NCBI GenBank assembly: GCA_947491025.1
Contig: CANLIC010000026.1
Location: forward strand, 1-64,000
DNA length: 64,000 nt
Direction: 5' to 3'
Source of the DNA: Myxococcales bacterium
GTDB taxonomy: Bacteria > Myxococcota_A > UBA9042
The notes under the pieces are model-generated. The model had not been told where the DNA came from. It worked only from the letters and a program-made list of their open reading frames with translations, and searched no databases. How positions within the stretch are numbered: position 1 is the stretch's first letter; every line of letters starts with the position of its first letter. Below, one piece after another: positions 11,672 to 19,198 of the stretch. Position numbers and translations under genes: made by a program.

Positions 11672-12358
11672 CTAGATCTGGCAATCGATCCAGGCGATAA
11701 ACGCGCTGCGGTTGATGGTCTTGGCGTCACACACGCCCTCTTTGCCGGTGCGGCTGCGCTGCCAGGTGCAGAAGGACTCCGGCAGCTGTGCGAATTCTTC
11801 GCCGAGCCAAAGCAAGCCGACCTGCTTCTCGATGTCCGGGTCCTTGAACTCGGCCTTGAGGTGCTCGAGCACAGACTTGGCGCGGCCGGCGCTCAGCTCC
11901 TGGTTGACCTCTGGCTTGCCGTCGGGGCTGGCGCGGGCGACGACGAAGAAGAAGCTGGCGCCGCGGCGATCGGCCCAGGCTTTGGAGATCGCGGCCTTGG
12001 CGTCCTCATCGACGTCGATGCTGTTGGCGTCGTACTCGATGATGTGGACCCGCTGCTCCAGCGGCGCGAAGAGCGCGTTGAAGTCCTCGCCCGTGAGCGA
12101 GACCACCTTCGCGGCGTCGGCCGGCTGGCAACCGCGGCCCTCCTGCTGGATGAGGCCACACGCGCCCGCGACCTTGCGGACGATCTGCTTCAGGCTCGCG
12201 GTGCAATAGCCAGCCTCATCCGCCGCGGCGGTGGCGACAGCGGCCTGAGGCCGCGCGCTGGCGAGGCTGGCATGTGCCTCTTGCATCCAGCCGCGCACGA
12301 GCCAGAGCGGCGTGCAGAGGCCGATGGTCAACAACAGGCCGTGGGCCACAGATTTCAT
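11672..12358 (-). CDS. exported cysteine-rich protein with OmpA-like C-terminal fold
   Basis: A 228-residue protein with an N-terminal hydrophobic signal or anchor (residues about 5-22). The middle and C-terminal part contains a stretch resembling the OmpA/MotB peptidoglycan-associated fold: a beta-strand rich FFFVVARASPDG followed by NQELSAGRAKSVLEHL, the usual NxxLSxxRAxxV helix. Six cysteines lie in the mature part, two of them close to the C terminus, so several disulfides are likely. Its ATG overlaps the stop of the upstream VKOR-thioredoxin gene by four bases, so the two are translationally coupled. Inference: it may be a substrate of that oxidase. No established family name is claimed. 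Confidence 0.6.
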   Translation of the reverse strand: MKSVAHGLLLTIGLCTPLWLVRGWMQEAHASLASARPQAAVATAAADEAGYCTASLKQIVRKVAGACGLIQQEGRGCQPADAAKVVSLTGEDFNALFAPLEQRVHIIEYDANSIDVDEDAKAAISKAWADRRGASFFFVVARASPDGKPEVNQELSAGRAKSVLEHLKAEFKDPDIEKQVGLLWLGEEFAQLPESFCTWQRSRTGKEGVCDAKTINRSAFIAWIDCQI

Positions 12359-13950
12359 CGCAACTCCTCTTGCGCGGCGCCGGGCGCTGCTTCGTCTTTG
12401 GCCGGTTCCTCGGCCTTAGCCGGCTCCTCAGCCTTGGCGGGCGCCGCGGCCTTGGCCGGCTCCTCGGCCTTGGCCGGGGTCGGCGCGGCGGCCTTGGGCA
12501 TGGCAGGAGCAGCGTCGTCGGCCTTGGCCTTTCCCTTGCCATGGGCAGACCCGGGCTTGGCGGCGCCACCGTCGGGCGCTGGCTCAGAGGCATCGGGCGC
12601 CGCCACCGGCGGAGCCTCCGGAGCGGCCTCAGGTCCACGGGCATTCGCGGTCTGCAGCAGGCGACCGAGCGCGAATTCCAGGCCGAGGTCGCTGTCCTCA
12701 TCGCAGAGGCGCGTGTCGCCGACATAGAGCTGTGGCGTGCTCACCGGCAGGGCGTTCGCGACGGCGAAGCGCAGGGACTTGTTGACCTTTGCTTTGGCGT
12801 CCGCGCTGCCGAGGCAGGTCGCGACGGCGGGGAAGGTCTTCAGCAGCTCGGCGCGCAGCGCTGGCTCGTCGTTCTTGCCGAGCGCCAGGAGCCGCTCCTG
12901 CTCCTTGAAGGCCCAGCCAAGCACCTTGTCTGCCTCGCCTGGGGCGCACAAGATCGCCTCGGAGATGGCGCAAGCGCCGGGATGCAGGGAGGTCTTGACC
13001 ATCCAGTTGCAGCTGCTGTCGAGCGGAAAGAGCAGCAGGTCGCGGCCGAGGCGTGGGCGCAGACCCGACTGCTCCAGGCGCACCTCGAAGGCGCGACAGG
13101 CCGGGCAGAGCGGGTCGATGACCATCAGCGCCGGCGTCGCGCCCTCGTTGCGCGGCAGCGAGACCAGGATGCCCGGCTCAGCCTGACGCTGCACCAAGGT
13201 GCCGCAGCCCTTGAGGCTCTCACGCTCCGAGGGGGCCCACGCCGTCCACACGTAGAAGGCGGCGGCCACGGCCAGGACGCCCTCGGCGCAGTAGAGGAGC
13301 CACCGGCCGAAGGGCAGCGAGCCCTCGCCGCGCTGCGCCATGAAGAACGCCGCCCCGGCGAACAGGAAGGCGCCTGCCGAGGAGCCGTAAATGCCGACGC
13401 AGAGGGTGCAGAAGGTGCCGAGCTCGTTGGCTGCGATGTTGGCAAACACCGCCGATGTGGCGGCCGGCACCGCGGTCGCCAGCCAGAGCCAGCCCGACTC
13501 GCGGCGGCTTCGGCCGGGCATCCAAGTGAAATAGAAGGCGATCGCAGCGAGAAAGCAGAATAAGGCGAGGCCCGGCAACGCGACTGGCACGCCGCCCCAG
13601 ACCTGGTCGCGCATGACCGAGCTGTAGGGCGACATCATGGCGGTCTTGCAACCAGAGGCGCCGAGCTGTGCGGTCTCGCCGGGCATCACCGAGCAGCTGA
13701 TGGCGTGAACCTGGCCGTCGAGGTGCTTGGCGAAGTCGGCGGTAGATCGGCCTGCAAAGACCGCGCCTGCGACGCAGCTGAGCGCGACCAGGAGCGTGGC
13801 GATGGCGCCGGGTTCGAACGCGCGCTCCATCCGAGCGGGCGGGGCGTCGTCGCCATAGGGCGACGCGAAGCCTCGTGGCTGGGCGCCGCCATTGGGGTCT
13901 GGCAGGTCGATCGTGGCGCTGTCGTCGCGATCGGTATCGCTGCGGGGCAT
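12355..13950 (-). CDS. vitamin K epoxide reductase (VKOR)–thioredoxin/DsbA fusion
   Basis: A 531-residue membrane oxidoreductase. After a cytoplasmic N terminus it has a first membrane helix (about residue 48), a loop with the shuttle cysteines (ISCSVMPG, SGCKTAMMSPYSSV), and further helices carrying the CxxC active site in FCTLCVGIYG. After the last helix comes a periplasmic thioredoxin/DsbA-like domain with the redox pair in DPLCPACRAFE. VKOR-DsbA fusions pass electrons from new disulfides to quinone, replacing DsbB/DsbA. The tail from about residue 430 is Ala/Pro/Lys/Glu-rich with repeated AKAEEP. It is the first gene of a three-gene minus-strand cluster and overlaps the next gene by ATGA. 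Confidence 0.85.
   Translation of the reverse strand: MPRSDTDRDDSATIDLPDPNGGAQPRGFASPYGDDAPPARMERAFEPGAIATLLVALSCVAGAVFAGRSTADFAKHLDGQVHAISCSVMPGETAQLGASGCKTAMMSPYSSVMRDQVWGGVPVALPGLALFCFLAAIAFYFTWMPGRSRRESGWLWLATAVPAATSAVFANIAANELGTFCTLCVGIYGSSAGAFLFAGAAFFMAQRGEGSLPFGRWLLYCAEGVLAVAAAFYVWTAWAPSERESLKGCGTLVQRQAEPGILVSLPRNEGATPALMVIDPLCPACRAFEVRLEQSGLRPRLGRDLLLFPLDSSCNWMVKTSLHPGACAISEAILCAPGEADKVLGWAFKEQERLLALGKNDEPALRAELLKTFPAVATCLGSADAKAKVNKSLRFAVANALPVSTPQLYVGDTRLCDEDSDLGLEFALGRLLQTANARGPEAAPEAPPVAAPDASEPAPDGGAAKPGSAHGKGKAKADDAAPAMPKAAAPTPAKAEEPAKAAAPAKAEEPAKAEEPAKDEAAPGAAQEELR
12385..12480 (-). repeat. imperfect Ala-Lys-Glu-Pro-encoding tandem repeat at the 3' end of the VKOR gene
   Basis: Repeated units close to GGCTCCTCGGCCTTGGCC on the plus strand encode AKAEEP/AKAAAP units at the C terminus of the VKOR-thioredoxin protein. 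The units vary slightly. They are likely to change copy number easily and form a flexible, charged tail. Confidence 0.6.
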
Positions 13951-14064
13951 TTCGGCTCCTTGAATGAGCGCGGCGCCGGGCCGGCTCTGCGGCCGAGCGT
14001 AGACCCATGGGTCAAGGACGCCAGAATTTCTCGGTGTCTGCTCGCGGCAGGCGCGCTCTGGACC

Positions 14065-15837
14065 TCAGTCTGCCGTTGGCGGCCCGGCGGGCAGGCCGGC
14101 ACAGCGCCGCGCTTGCATCAACGCCGCCTCAGCTGCGGGCCGTTGGTCGAGCGCCGCGAGCGCCTCCGCGCGGTCGAGCCAGAGGCGACAGCTGCGCAGG
14201 CCGAGCTGCTCGGCTTTGGCGAAGGCCTCAAGCGCCAAAGCTGGCGCGCCGGTGTGCAGCAGCGCCCGACCGTGCAGGTGGTGCAGCGGCGGCAGGTGGC
14301 GGCTGTCGGCGCGCGGGGTGGCCAGCAGGGCCTCGGCGACTTTGCGCGCGTGCGGGTGCTGACCGAGGGCGTCGAGCGCCGAGAGGCGGTTGAAGCCGCG
14401 CAGCACCGGCTCAGGGCAGTCGGCGCCACCCTCGGTCGCCGCCAGCACGGCCGGCCAGTCCTTGGCGGCGATGGCCCGCACGACCGCGCGATCGGCCGCA
14501 CGGCAGTGATCGGCGGCGCTGCGCAAGGCAGGCGGCGTGGCGAGGTAGCCGCGGTCCTCGAGCGTCAGCAGGCCGATCTCGTCGCGGTAGACGGCGCGCA
14601 CCTCGGGCGCGACCCAGGCCGCCAGCAAGGCCCAGGCCAGGAGCGCGCCAATGAGCGCCCGGCCGGCCATGGCGCGCAAAGCGCCGACGGGGGCGGCCCC
14701 TTCGGGAGCCGGCGCCCACACCAGCAGCCCGCTCGTCGCGGCGGCGAGTGGCAGCGCCCAGCGGTCGGCGAGCGGCCAGCGCTCCTCGGCGCCGGGGACA
14801 TTGAGCTCGCGCGCCAGCACCACCGGCAGCAGGGCGGCGAGGCCGTACGCGAGCAACACCAGCGCACCCGCTTGTCGTCGCTGCAAGGCCAGGCGGGCGC
14901 AGGCCGCGATGGCGCAGAGCGCGAGGGCGGCGCGCAGCCAAGGCGCGAGCGAGCCTGCCTCTGCGGGCGCGAGGTTGCGCAAGCCGGTGTGCAGGCGCAG
15001 CGGCACGGCGGCCTCGGCGTAGGCGCCCAGGCTCAGCAGCCAGCGCGCGGGCGACAGGTCGAGGTCGACGCCGGCGCTCTCGCCGAGCACGGCCCTTCGC
15101 GCGACGACGAAGAGGGCGCAGGCGACAAGGGCCGGGGCGCTCGACTGGAGGCCCACCCGCAGCGCCCTGGCCAGCGCCGCAGCGGCGACTGGCTGGATCT
15201 CGCTGCCGTGGTGCGCAACCGCCGCCCGCAATGCCCACAGCGGGCCCAGAAGCAGGGCCGTCTCTTTGCTGCCGAGCGCCACGACCAGGGCCACGAGGGC
15301 AAGCCCGCGCCAGCGCCCCGCCAGCGCCGGGGCGCGGTCGGCCGCCTCCAAGGCGTAGAGCATCGACAGCGCCGCCGCGCAGGCCATGACGTCGGACCGG
15401 GCCATGACGAGGCAGAGCGGCTCGGCGGCGGCTGGATGCAGCGCCAACATCGTCCCGGCGAGCGAGGCCCTGATTCGACTCGCGCCGAGCAGGCGGCAGA
15501 GGCACGAGAGCGCCAGGACGGCGAGCCCGAACCAGGCGATCTGAAAGGCGTGAAACATGGGCGCCCGCACACCAAAGACCTGCGCCTCGAGCCACCAGGC
15601 GAGCCGCGTCCACGGCCGGTAGTAGGGGATGCGGTTGCCGGCGCTGCTGTGAAAGTAATCCTCGGTCAGCGCCGACCAAACTCCAGAGGGCTCGCGGACA
15701 TCTGCGTTGGACTCGATGAGGAAGCGGGCGTCGGCGACGAGCTCGAACCCTAGGTTGTCGCGGCTTGCCAGCCCCAGCACCAGCAGCGGCAGCAACCACC
15801 AGCCACGCTGCCAGAGCACAAACAGGCGCTCAGCCAT
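14065..15837 (-). CDS. polytopic membrane protein, GT-C glycosyltransferase-like (TMTC/PMT type) with helical C terminus
   Basis: A 590-residue protein with about ten hydrophobic helices followed by a soluble C-terminal helical region (about residue 430 onward) that looks TPR-like. The first extracytoplasmic loop is long, with an early acidic patch (residues about 30-50, ADARFLIESNADVREPSG) and the sequence YYRPWTRLAWWLEAQVFG. This is the pattern of the Tmtc/protein O-mannosyl-transferase-related proteins of deltaproteobacteria, which use lipid-linked sugars. Donor and acceptor are unknown. The ATG at 15837 lies inside the end of the upstream monooxygenase gene (8-bp overlap), so the pair is translationally coupled. 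Family placement is by overall pattern and is moderate. Confidence 0.6.
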   Translation of the reverse strand: MAERLFVLWQRGWWLLPLLVLGLASRDNLGFELVADARFLIESNADVREPSGVWSALTEDYFHSSAGNRIPYYRPWTRLAWWLEAQVFGVRAPMFHAFQIAWFGLAVLALSCLCRLLGASRIRASLAGTMLALHPAAAEPLCLVMARSDVMACAAALSMLYALEAADRAPALAGRWRGLALVALVVALGSKETALLLGPLWALRAAVAHHGSEIQPVAAAALARALRVGLQSSAPALVACALFVVARRAVLGESAGVDLDLSPARWLLSLGAYAEAAVPLRLHTGLRNLAPAEAGSLAPWLRAALALCAIAACARLALQRRQAGALVLLAYGLAALLPVVLARELNVPGAEERWPLADRWALPLAAATSGLLVWAPAPEGAAPVGALRAMAGRALIGALLAWALLAAWVAPEVRAVYRDEIGLLTLEDRGYLATPPALRSAADHCRAADRAVVRAIAAKDWPAVLAATEGGADCPEPVLRGFNRLSALDALGQHPHARKVAEALLATPRADSRHLPPLHHLHGRALLHTGAPALALEAFAKAEQLGLRSCRLWLDRAEALAALDQRPAAEAALMQARRCAGLPAGPPTAD

Positions 15838-17326
15838 CGCGGCCGGTCTCGACCACGAAGTCCGGTCGCCGCAGCGTGGCCAGGAGGCGCTCGAATCCAA
15901 AGGTGGAGCCCGGCCAAAGCGTCGGGTTGCGGCCGTCGGCCGAGAGGTACCAGCTCTGACAACCGCTGCCCCAGACCGTCCGCCGCAGCCGCTCTTGCAG
16001 GTCTGCGTTGTAGCGCGCCTCGGCGTCGGCGCGCACCGCGAGGGTGCGCAGCCCGTCGTCGTGCATCCAGCGCAGCAGCTGCGTCACGTAGCCGACCTGG
16101 GCCTCGATCATCAGCAGCATCGAGCTGTGGCCAAGGCCGGTGTTGGGGCCGACGAGGAAGAAGAGGTTGGGGAAGCCAGCGACGGCGGTGCCGAGGTAGG
16201 CGCTCGGGCAGTCACCGAAGTGGCGCGCCAGGTCGCGGCCTCCCGGGCCGAAGACGACGCCTTCCGGCAGCGGCCGCGTCGCCTCGAAGCCGGTGGCGAG
16301 CACGAGGACGTCGGCTTTGTGCAGCACGCCGTCGCGATCGCGCACGCCGTCGGCCTCGATGGCGCTCGCGCCGCCGGCCCGCAGCGCGACGTTGGGCTGG
16401 CACAAGGCGGGGTAGTAGTCGTCGGCGACCAGGATGCGCTTGCAGCCGATGCGGTAGCTGGGCGTCAGGGCTCGCCGCAGCGCCGGGTCCGGCACCTGCC
16501 GCCGCAGGTGGCGCAGGGCCTCCCACTCCGCCACGCCCATCAGCCACGGCAGGTGGACAAAGGCCAGCGAGCGGATGTCCATCGACCAGCGGAGGGCTTC
16601 GCGGCGCAGGCGGCGCAGCAGGGGCCAACGCGCCATCGTCCGCTGCGACCACGGCGCGATGGGCCCGTCGGGGCGCGGGACGATCCAAGGCGGTGTGCGC
16701 TGGAAGACATCCAGGTGCCCGGCGACGCGGGCGAGCTGGGGGACGAGCTGGATGGCCGAGGCGCCGGTGCCGATGACCGCGACCCGCTGGCCCGAGAGCA
16801 CCACGGCGTTGTCCCAGCGCGCCGTGTGCAGGACCGGGCCTTGAAAGCGCTCGAGGCCCGGGATCTCGGGCAGCTTCGGCCGCGACAGGCCGCCAACCGC
16901 CGAGATGATGACCCGCGCGGTGTGCTCGTCGCCCTGGTCGGTGCACAACCGCCAGCGACCGCTGGCCTCGTCGTAGCGCGCCGAGGCGACGCCGCTGCCC
17001 AGGCGCAGCTCGGGGCCGACGCCGTGCTGGCGGGCGACGTCGTCGATGTAGCGCAAGATCTCCGGCTGCGGCGCGTAGGCGCGCGACCAGTCGGGCTTGG
17101 GCGCGTAGGAGAGGCTGTAGAGGTGGCTCGGCACGTCGCAGGCGCAGCCGGGGTAGCGGTTGACGGCCCAGGTGCCGCCGATGCGTGGCTCGCGCTCGAA
17201 GACGACGACGCCGCTGCCGTCGGCGGGCAGGCCGAGCGACACGGTGGACCGGCGCAGCGCGATCGCCATGGCGAGGCCCGAAAAGCCCGCGCCCAAGATG
17301 GCGATCTCGCTGTGGGTCTCGGCCAA
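15830..17326 (-). CDS. flavin-containing (Baeyer-Villiger-type) monooxygenase
   Basis: A 498-residue class B flavoprotein monooxygenase using FAD and NADPH. It has two Rossmann motifs, GAGFSGLAMA near the N terminus and GTGASAIQLVPQ around residue 185, separated by the Baeyer-Villiger fingerprint FQGPVLHTARWD (FxGxxxHxxxWD type). GGTWAVNRYPGCACD is also typical of BVMOs, as in cyclohexanone or phenylacetone monooxygenases. It should insert oxygen into a ketone or oxidise a soft heteroatom; the substrate cannot be read. It is coupled by overlap to the GT-C-like membrane protein gene, an unusual partner. No biosynthetic cluster surrounds it. Confidence 0.88.
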   Translation of the reverse strand: MAETHSEIAILGAGFSGLAMAIALRRSTVSLGLPADGSGVVVFEREPRIGGTWAVNRYPGCACDVPSHLYSLSYAPKPDWSRAYAPQPEILRYIDDVARQHGVGPELRLGSGVASARYDEASGRWRLCTDQGDEHTARVIISAVGGLSRPKLPEIPGLERFQGPVLHTARWDNAVVLSGQRVAVIGTGASAIQLVPQLARVAGHLDVFQRTPPWIVPRPDGPIAPWSQRTMARWPLLRRLRREALRWSMDIRSLAFVHLPWLMGVAEWEALRHLRRQVPDPALRRALTPSYRIGCKRILVADDYYPALCQPNVALRAGGASAIEADGVRDRDGVLHKADVLVLATGFEATRPLPEGVVFGPGGRDLARHFGDCPSAYLGTAVAGFPNLFFLVGPNTGLGHSSMLLMIEAQVGYVTQLLRWMHDDGLRTLAVRADAEARYNADLQERLRRTVWGSGCQSWYLSADGRNPTLWPGSTFGFERLLATLRRPDFVVETGRDG

Positions 17327-17597
17327 GGTGCCCCCGGCGCCGTCCTACCGTCAGGCGCGCGCGGGCTGAGGGTGGCAGGGCGGCGCGCGGGGCGTCAACG
17401 CGAGGGGTGTGGCGGCGCCAGGACGAGTGGGCGCGGTGGGCGGCGGCGGACGATCGTCAACAGCAAACGGAAGCTGCGAATGAGGAGGCTCTGGCCAAGT
17501 GCGCTTGCTGCGCGCTCGTTCGTCTTGCAGGCGGGCGCGGCCTCAGGGGGCTGCCGGTGGGGGAGGTTCGGTTCTTGCGTCCGGCTCTGGGCTGCTT

Positions 17598-17614
17598 GGG
17601 CTCAAACATTGAAC
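17598..17614. repeat. direct repeat copy 1, distal boundary of the Mrr cassette
   Basis: GGGCTCAAACATTGAAC is identical to 19182-19198, and the similarity continues imperfectly for six or seven more bases (AGAAGT here, CGGAAGT there). It is a duplicate of the 3' end of ychF including its stop codon and lies just past the end of the DUF2442 gene, so the two copies bracket exactly the accessory genes. Confidence 0.8.
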
Positions 17615-17637
17615 AGAAGTCATTTTAGCCTATGGTT

Positions 17638-17919
17638 TCAATCGTTTGGGCGCGGAGTTCCCGTCTTGTCGCCGGTGCGGCTGGCGACTTGTTCCCAGAG
17701 GGGTTCGGGCGCCAGGTCGAGGTCACCTGGCCAGCAGACCGTGCCCCAGTCGTGATCGACGTAGACCTGGGCGAAGAAGCCAATATCGCGGAACACGGCG
17801 AAAACGCCGTCGAAGGGTACGACCTCGGCGATGTCGACCTCGCCCTCGACGCCATCGCGAAAGCGCAGGTGCAGCCGGTGTTCGCCCACGTGACGCGCTT
17901 CAGCGACTTCCGCGTGCAT
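17638..17919 (-). CDS. DUF2442-family small protein
   Basis: A 93-residue protein starting at the ATG at 17919. The sequence HLRFRDGVEGEVDIAEVV, then DHDWGTVCWPGDLDLAPEPLW, is the signature of DUF2442 (typical: a strand-rich fold ending in W-x-x-G-x-D-L-x-P-E-x-L). The function is not established. The gene starts two bases after the stop of the DUF4160 gene, a pairing seen in many genomes and sometimes listed as a possible toxin-antitoxin unit. It is the last gene of the cassette, with the left direct repeat 24 bases past its stop. Confidence 0.85.
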   Translation of the reverse strand: MHAEVAEARHVGEHRLHLRFRDGVEGEVDIAEVVPFDGVFAVFRDIGFFAQVYVDHDWGTVCWPGDLDLAPEPLWEQVASRTGDKTGTPRPND

Positions 17920-17921
17920 CG

Positions 17922-18182
17922 CTACTCCAGGGGCGCCACAGCCAGAAGCGGCTGCCGCTTGCGTGCCGGTTCCCAGTCTGCCAGCAGATCTGCGCGATGC
18001 AATGTTGCCCACTCGACGACCAATCCGAGCGCCCTTGGCGGCAGCGAGCCCTCAAGCAGGACGGCGGGATCGATGCCGACGGCGGCCTTGTACTCGCCAT
18101 AGCGGACGTGGAAGTGAGGTGGGGCGTGATCGTTGTAGAACATGGCGATGACCATGCCGAGAAAGCGGGAGATCTCGGGCAT
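17922..18182 (-). CDS. DUF4160-family small protein
   Basis: An 86-residue protein. The near-invariant DUF4160 sequence MPEISRFLGMVIAMFYNDH, then PPHFHVRYGEYKA, begins at the start codon; the HxxPHFH histidine cluster could bind metal. The ATG at 18182 has GAGG five bases upstream; a TTG at 18200 is an alternative. Its stop is two bases before the DUF2442 start. DUF4160-DUF2442 pairs are recurrent, but I know of no demonstrated activity. Here they sit directly downstream of a restriction endonuclease gene, inside the same repeat-bounded cassette. Confidence 0.88.
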   Translation of the reverse strand: MPEISRFLGMVIAMFYNDHAPPHFHVRYGEYKAAVGIDPAVLLEGSLPPRALGLVVEWATLHRADLLADWEPARKRQPLLAVAPLE

Positions 18183-18229
18183 CGGCACCTCGCATTCCAA
18201 AGAGAGACGATTCTCGATGAGCCGACCGG

Positions 18230-18257
18230 CCGCATGCAGGTCTGCCAGCCCATGCGG
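18230..18257 (-). repeat. inverted repeat between mrr and the DUF4160 gene
   Basis: CCGCATG (18230-18236) and CATGCGG (18251-18257) form a seven-base dyad with a 14-base spacer in the 97-base gap between mrr and the DUF4160 gene. It could be an operator for autoregulation of the small-gene pair or a weak attenuating hairpin. No T-run follows. Confidence 0.4.
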
Positions 18258-18278
18258 CGAAGTCGCTGGACGCAGGCA

Positions 18279-19163
18279 TCAGGCTTCCTCGAAGAAGTCC
18301 TCGTCGACCTTCGGGACGCGGACGATGACCTCTGCCTGGACGCCGACTTCGGACTCGACCATGAGGGCGGCCAGTTCCCTTCCCTCGACGAGCCGGATCG
18401 CCTTGTGGGACTTCTCAACGTACTTTCGGGCGGCCGGTGTAAACGTTGAGGTGGTAAGGATCACGCCCTTGTTGGCGCCGAGGTCCATGGCCCCAGCAAA
18501 ACTGCGTACCGGCTCCTCGCCTACGGTGCCCTGCCAGCGCTTGGCTTGAACGTAGACGCGCTCCAATCGCAAGCGATCGAGATAGAGAATCCCATCGATA
18601 CCCCCATCGCCGGATCCTCCAACGTGCTCACTGGTGCCGAGGTTGCCGGCGTAGCCCATTTTGGCCAGCAACGCTAGGACAACCTGTTCGAAGCGCTTCG
18701 GCGAGAGGGTACCAAGGCGCTGAAGGATGGTAGACTCGATGTCGGCGATGATTTCGGCCCTCGCTGCGTCGATTCGTTCACGAGGCGTGAGCGATGGCTC
18801 TAGCAGTTCCTTCTGAGTCGGCGACGCGCCTGGTCCTACCGACTCGAGCTTCAGCGGGCCAAATTCATTGAGCCGTATTGGGTTTCCGCTCTTTGCTCGA
18901 TTCTGTCCGCCTAGTGCGATTTTCCAAAAGGCGCGACTTGGGTTGTCGACCCAGCCGGCCTTCTTCATGTAGGACAGCGCCCATCCGACACGGTTCTCGA
19001 ACATGGACTGGCCGCTGGGGATCGTGTCCGCCAAGTCGCTCTCGTTGAGCTGCATCCTTGCCGCTATCCGCTCATAGAGCAGCTTCTTGGGCATACCCGC
19101 AGGCGTCCCCACGAGTTCCTGCAAGATCGGCAACCCGAATTCATAGAATGGCGGCAACGACAT
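18279..19163 (-). CDS. mrr: Mrr-family type IV restriction endonuclease
   Basis: A 294-residue nuclease expected to cut methylated or modified DNA. The N-terminal winged-helix (Mrr_N) domain starts LPPFYEFGLPILQEL, and the C-terminal Mrr catalytic domain contains GSGDGGIDGIL and VYVQAKRW, the D...QxK PD-(D/E)XK core. The end, ESEVGVQAEVIVRVPKVDEDFF, closely follows the end of E. coli Mrr (304 residues). I choose the ATG at 19163 because it aligns with the E. coli N terminus. An in-frame ATG at 19193 lies within the ychF-derived repeat and overlaps the ychF stop. No methyltransferase or specificity gene is near, as expected for type IV systems. Confidence 0.9.
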   Translation of the reverse strand: MSLPPFYEFGLPILQELVGTPAGMPKKLLYERIAARMQLNESDLADTIPSGQSMFENRVGWALSYMKKAGWVDNPSRAFWKIALGGQNRAKSGNPIRLNEFGPLKLESVGPGASPTQKELLEPSLTPRERIDAARAEIIADIESTILQRLGTLSPKRFEQVVLALLAKMGYAGNLGTSEHVGGSGDGGIDGILYLDRLRLERVYVQAKRWQGTVGEEPVRSFAGAMDLGANKGVILTTSTFTPAARKYVEKSHKAIRLVEGRELAALMVESEVGVQAEVIVRVPKVDEDFFEEA

Positions 19164-19181
19164 CCCTACCCCCAACTCGGC

Positions 19182-19198
19182 GGGCTCAAACATTGAAC
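19182..19198. repeat. direct repeat copy 2, native ychF 3' end
   Basis: GGGCTCAAACATTGAAC covers the last three sense codons and stop of ychF (minus strand, ending TTC AAT GTT TGA) plus the four bases beyond the stop. It is identical to 17598-17614. Confidence 0.8.

Larger units (their letters stand above)
17598..19198. mobile_element. putative 1.6-kb accessory cassette (DUF2442, DUF4160, mrr) at the ychF 3' end
   Basis: Three non-housekeeping genes on one strand fill the space between two 17-bp direct repeats. The right repeat is the native 3' end of ychF with its stop codon. The left one is a second copy with no gene attached. This is the arrangement left by site-specific or homology-mediated insertion at a conserved gene end. 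Base composition inside is visibly less GC-rich than in neighbouring genes (AT-richer third positions in mrr). No integrase, transposase or terminal inverted repeat is present, so mobilisation would have to be in trans, or the event is old. The boundary call is seen in sequence; the mobility is inference. Confidence 0.6.

Noticed and set aside
19164..19193. Upstream ATG of mrr at 19193 overlapping the ychF stop
   Set aside because: The family N terminus (as in E. coli Mrr) aligns with the ATG at 19163; the extra ten residues derive from the ychF repeat.
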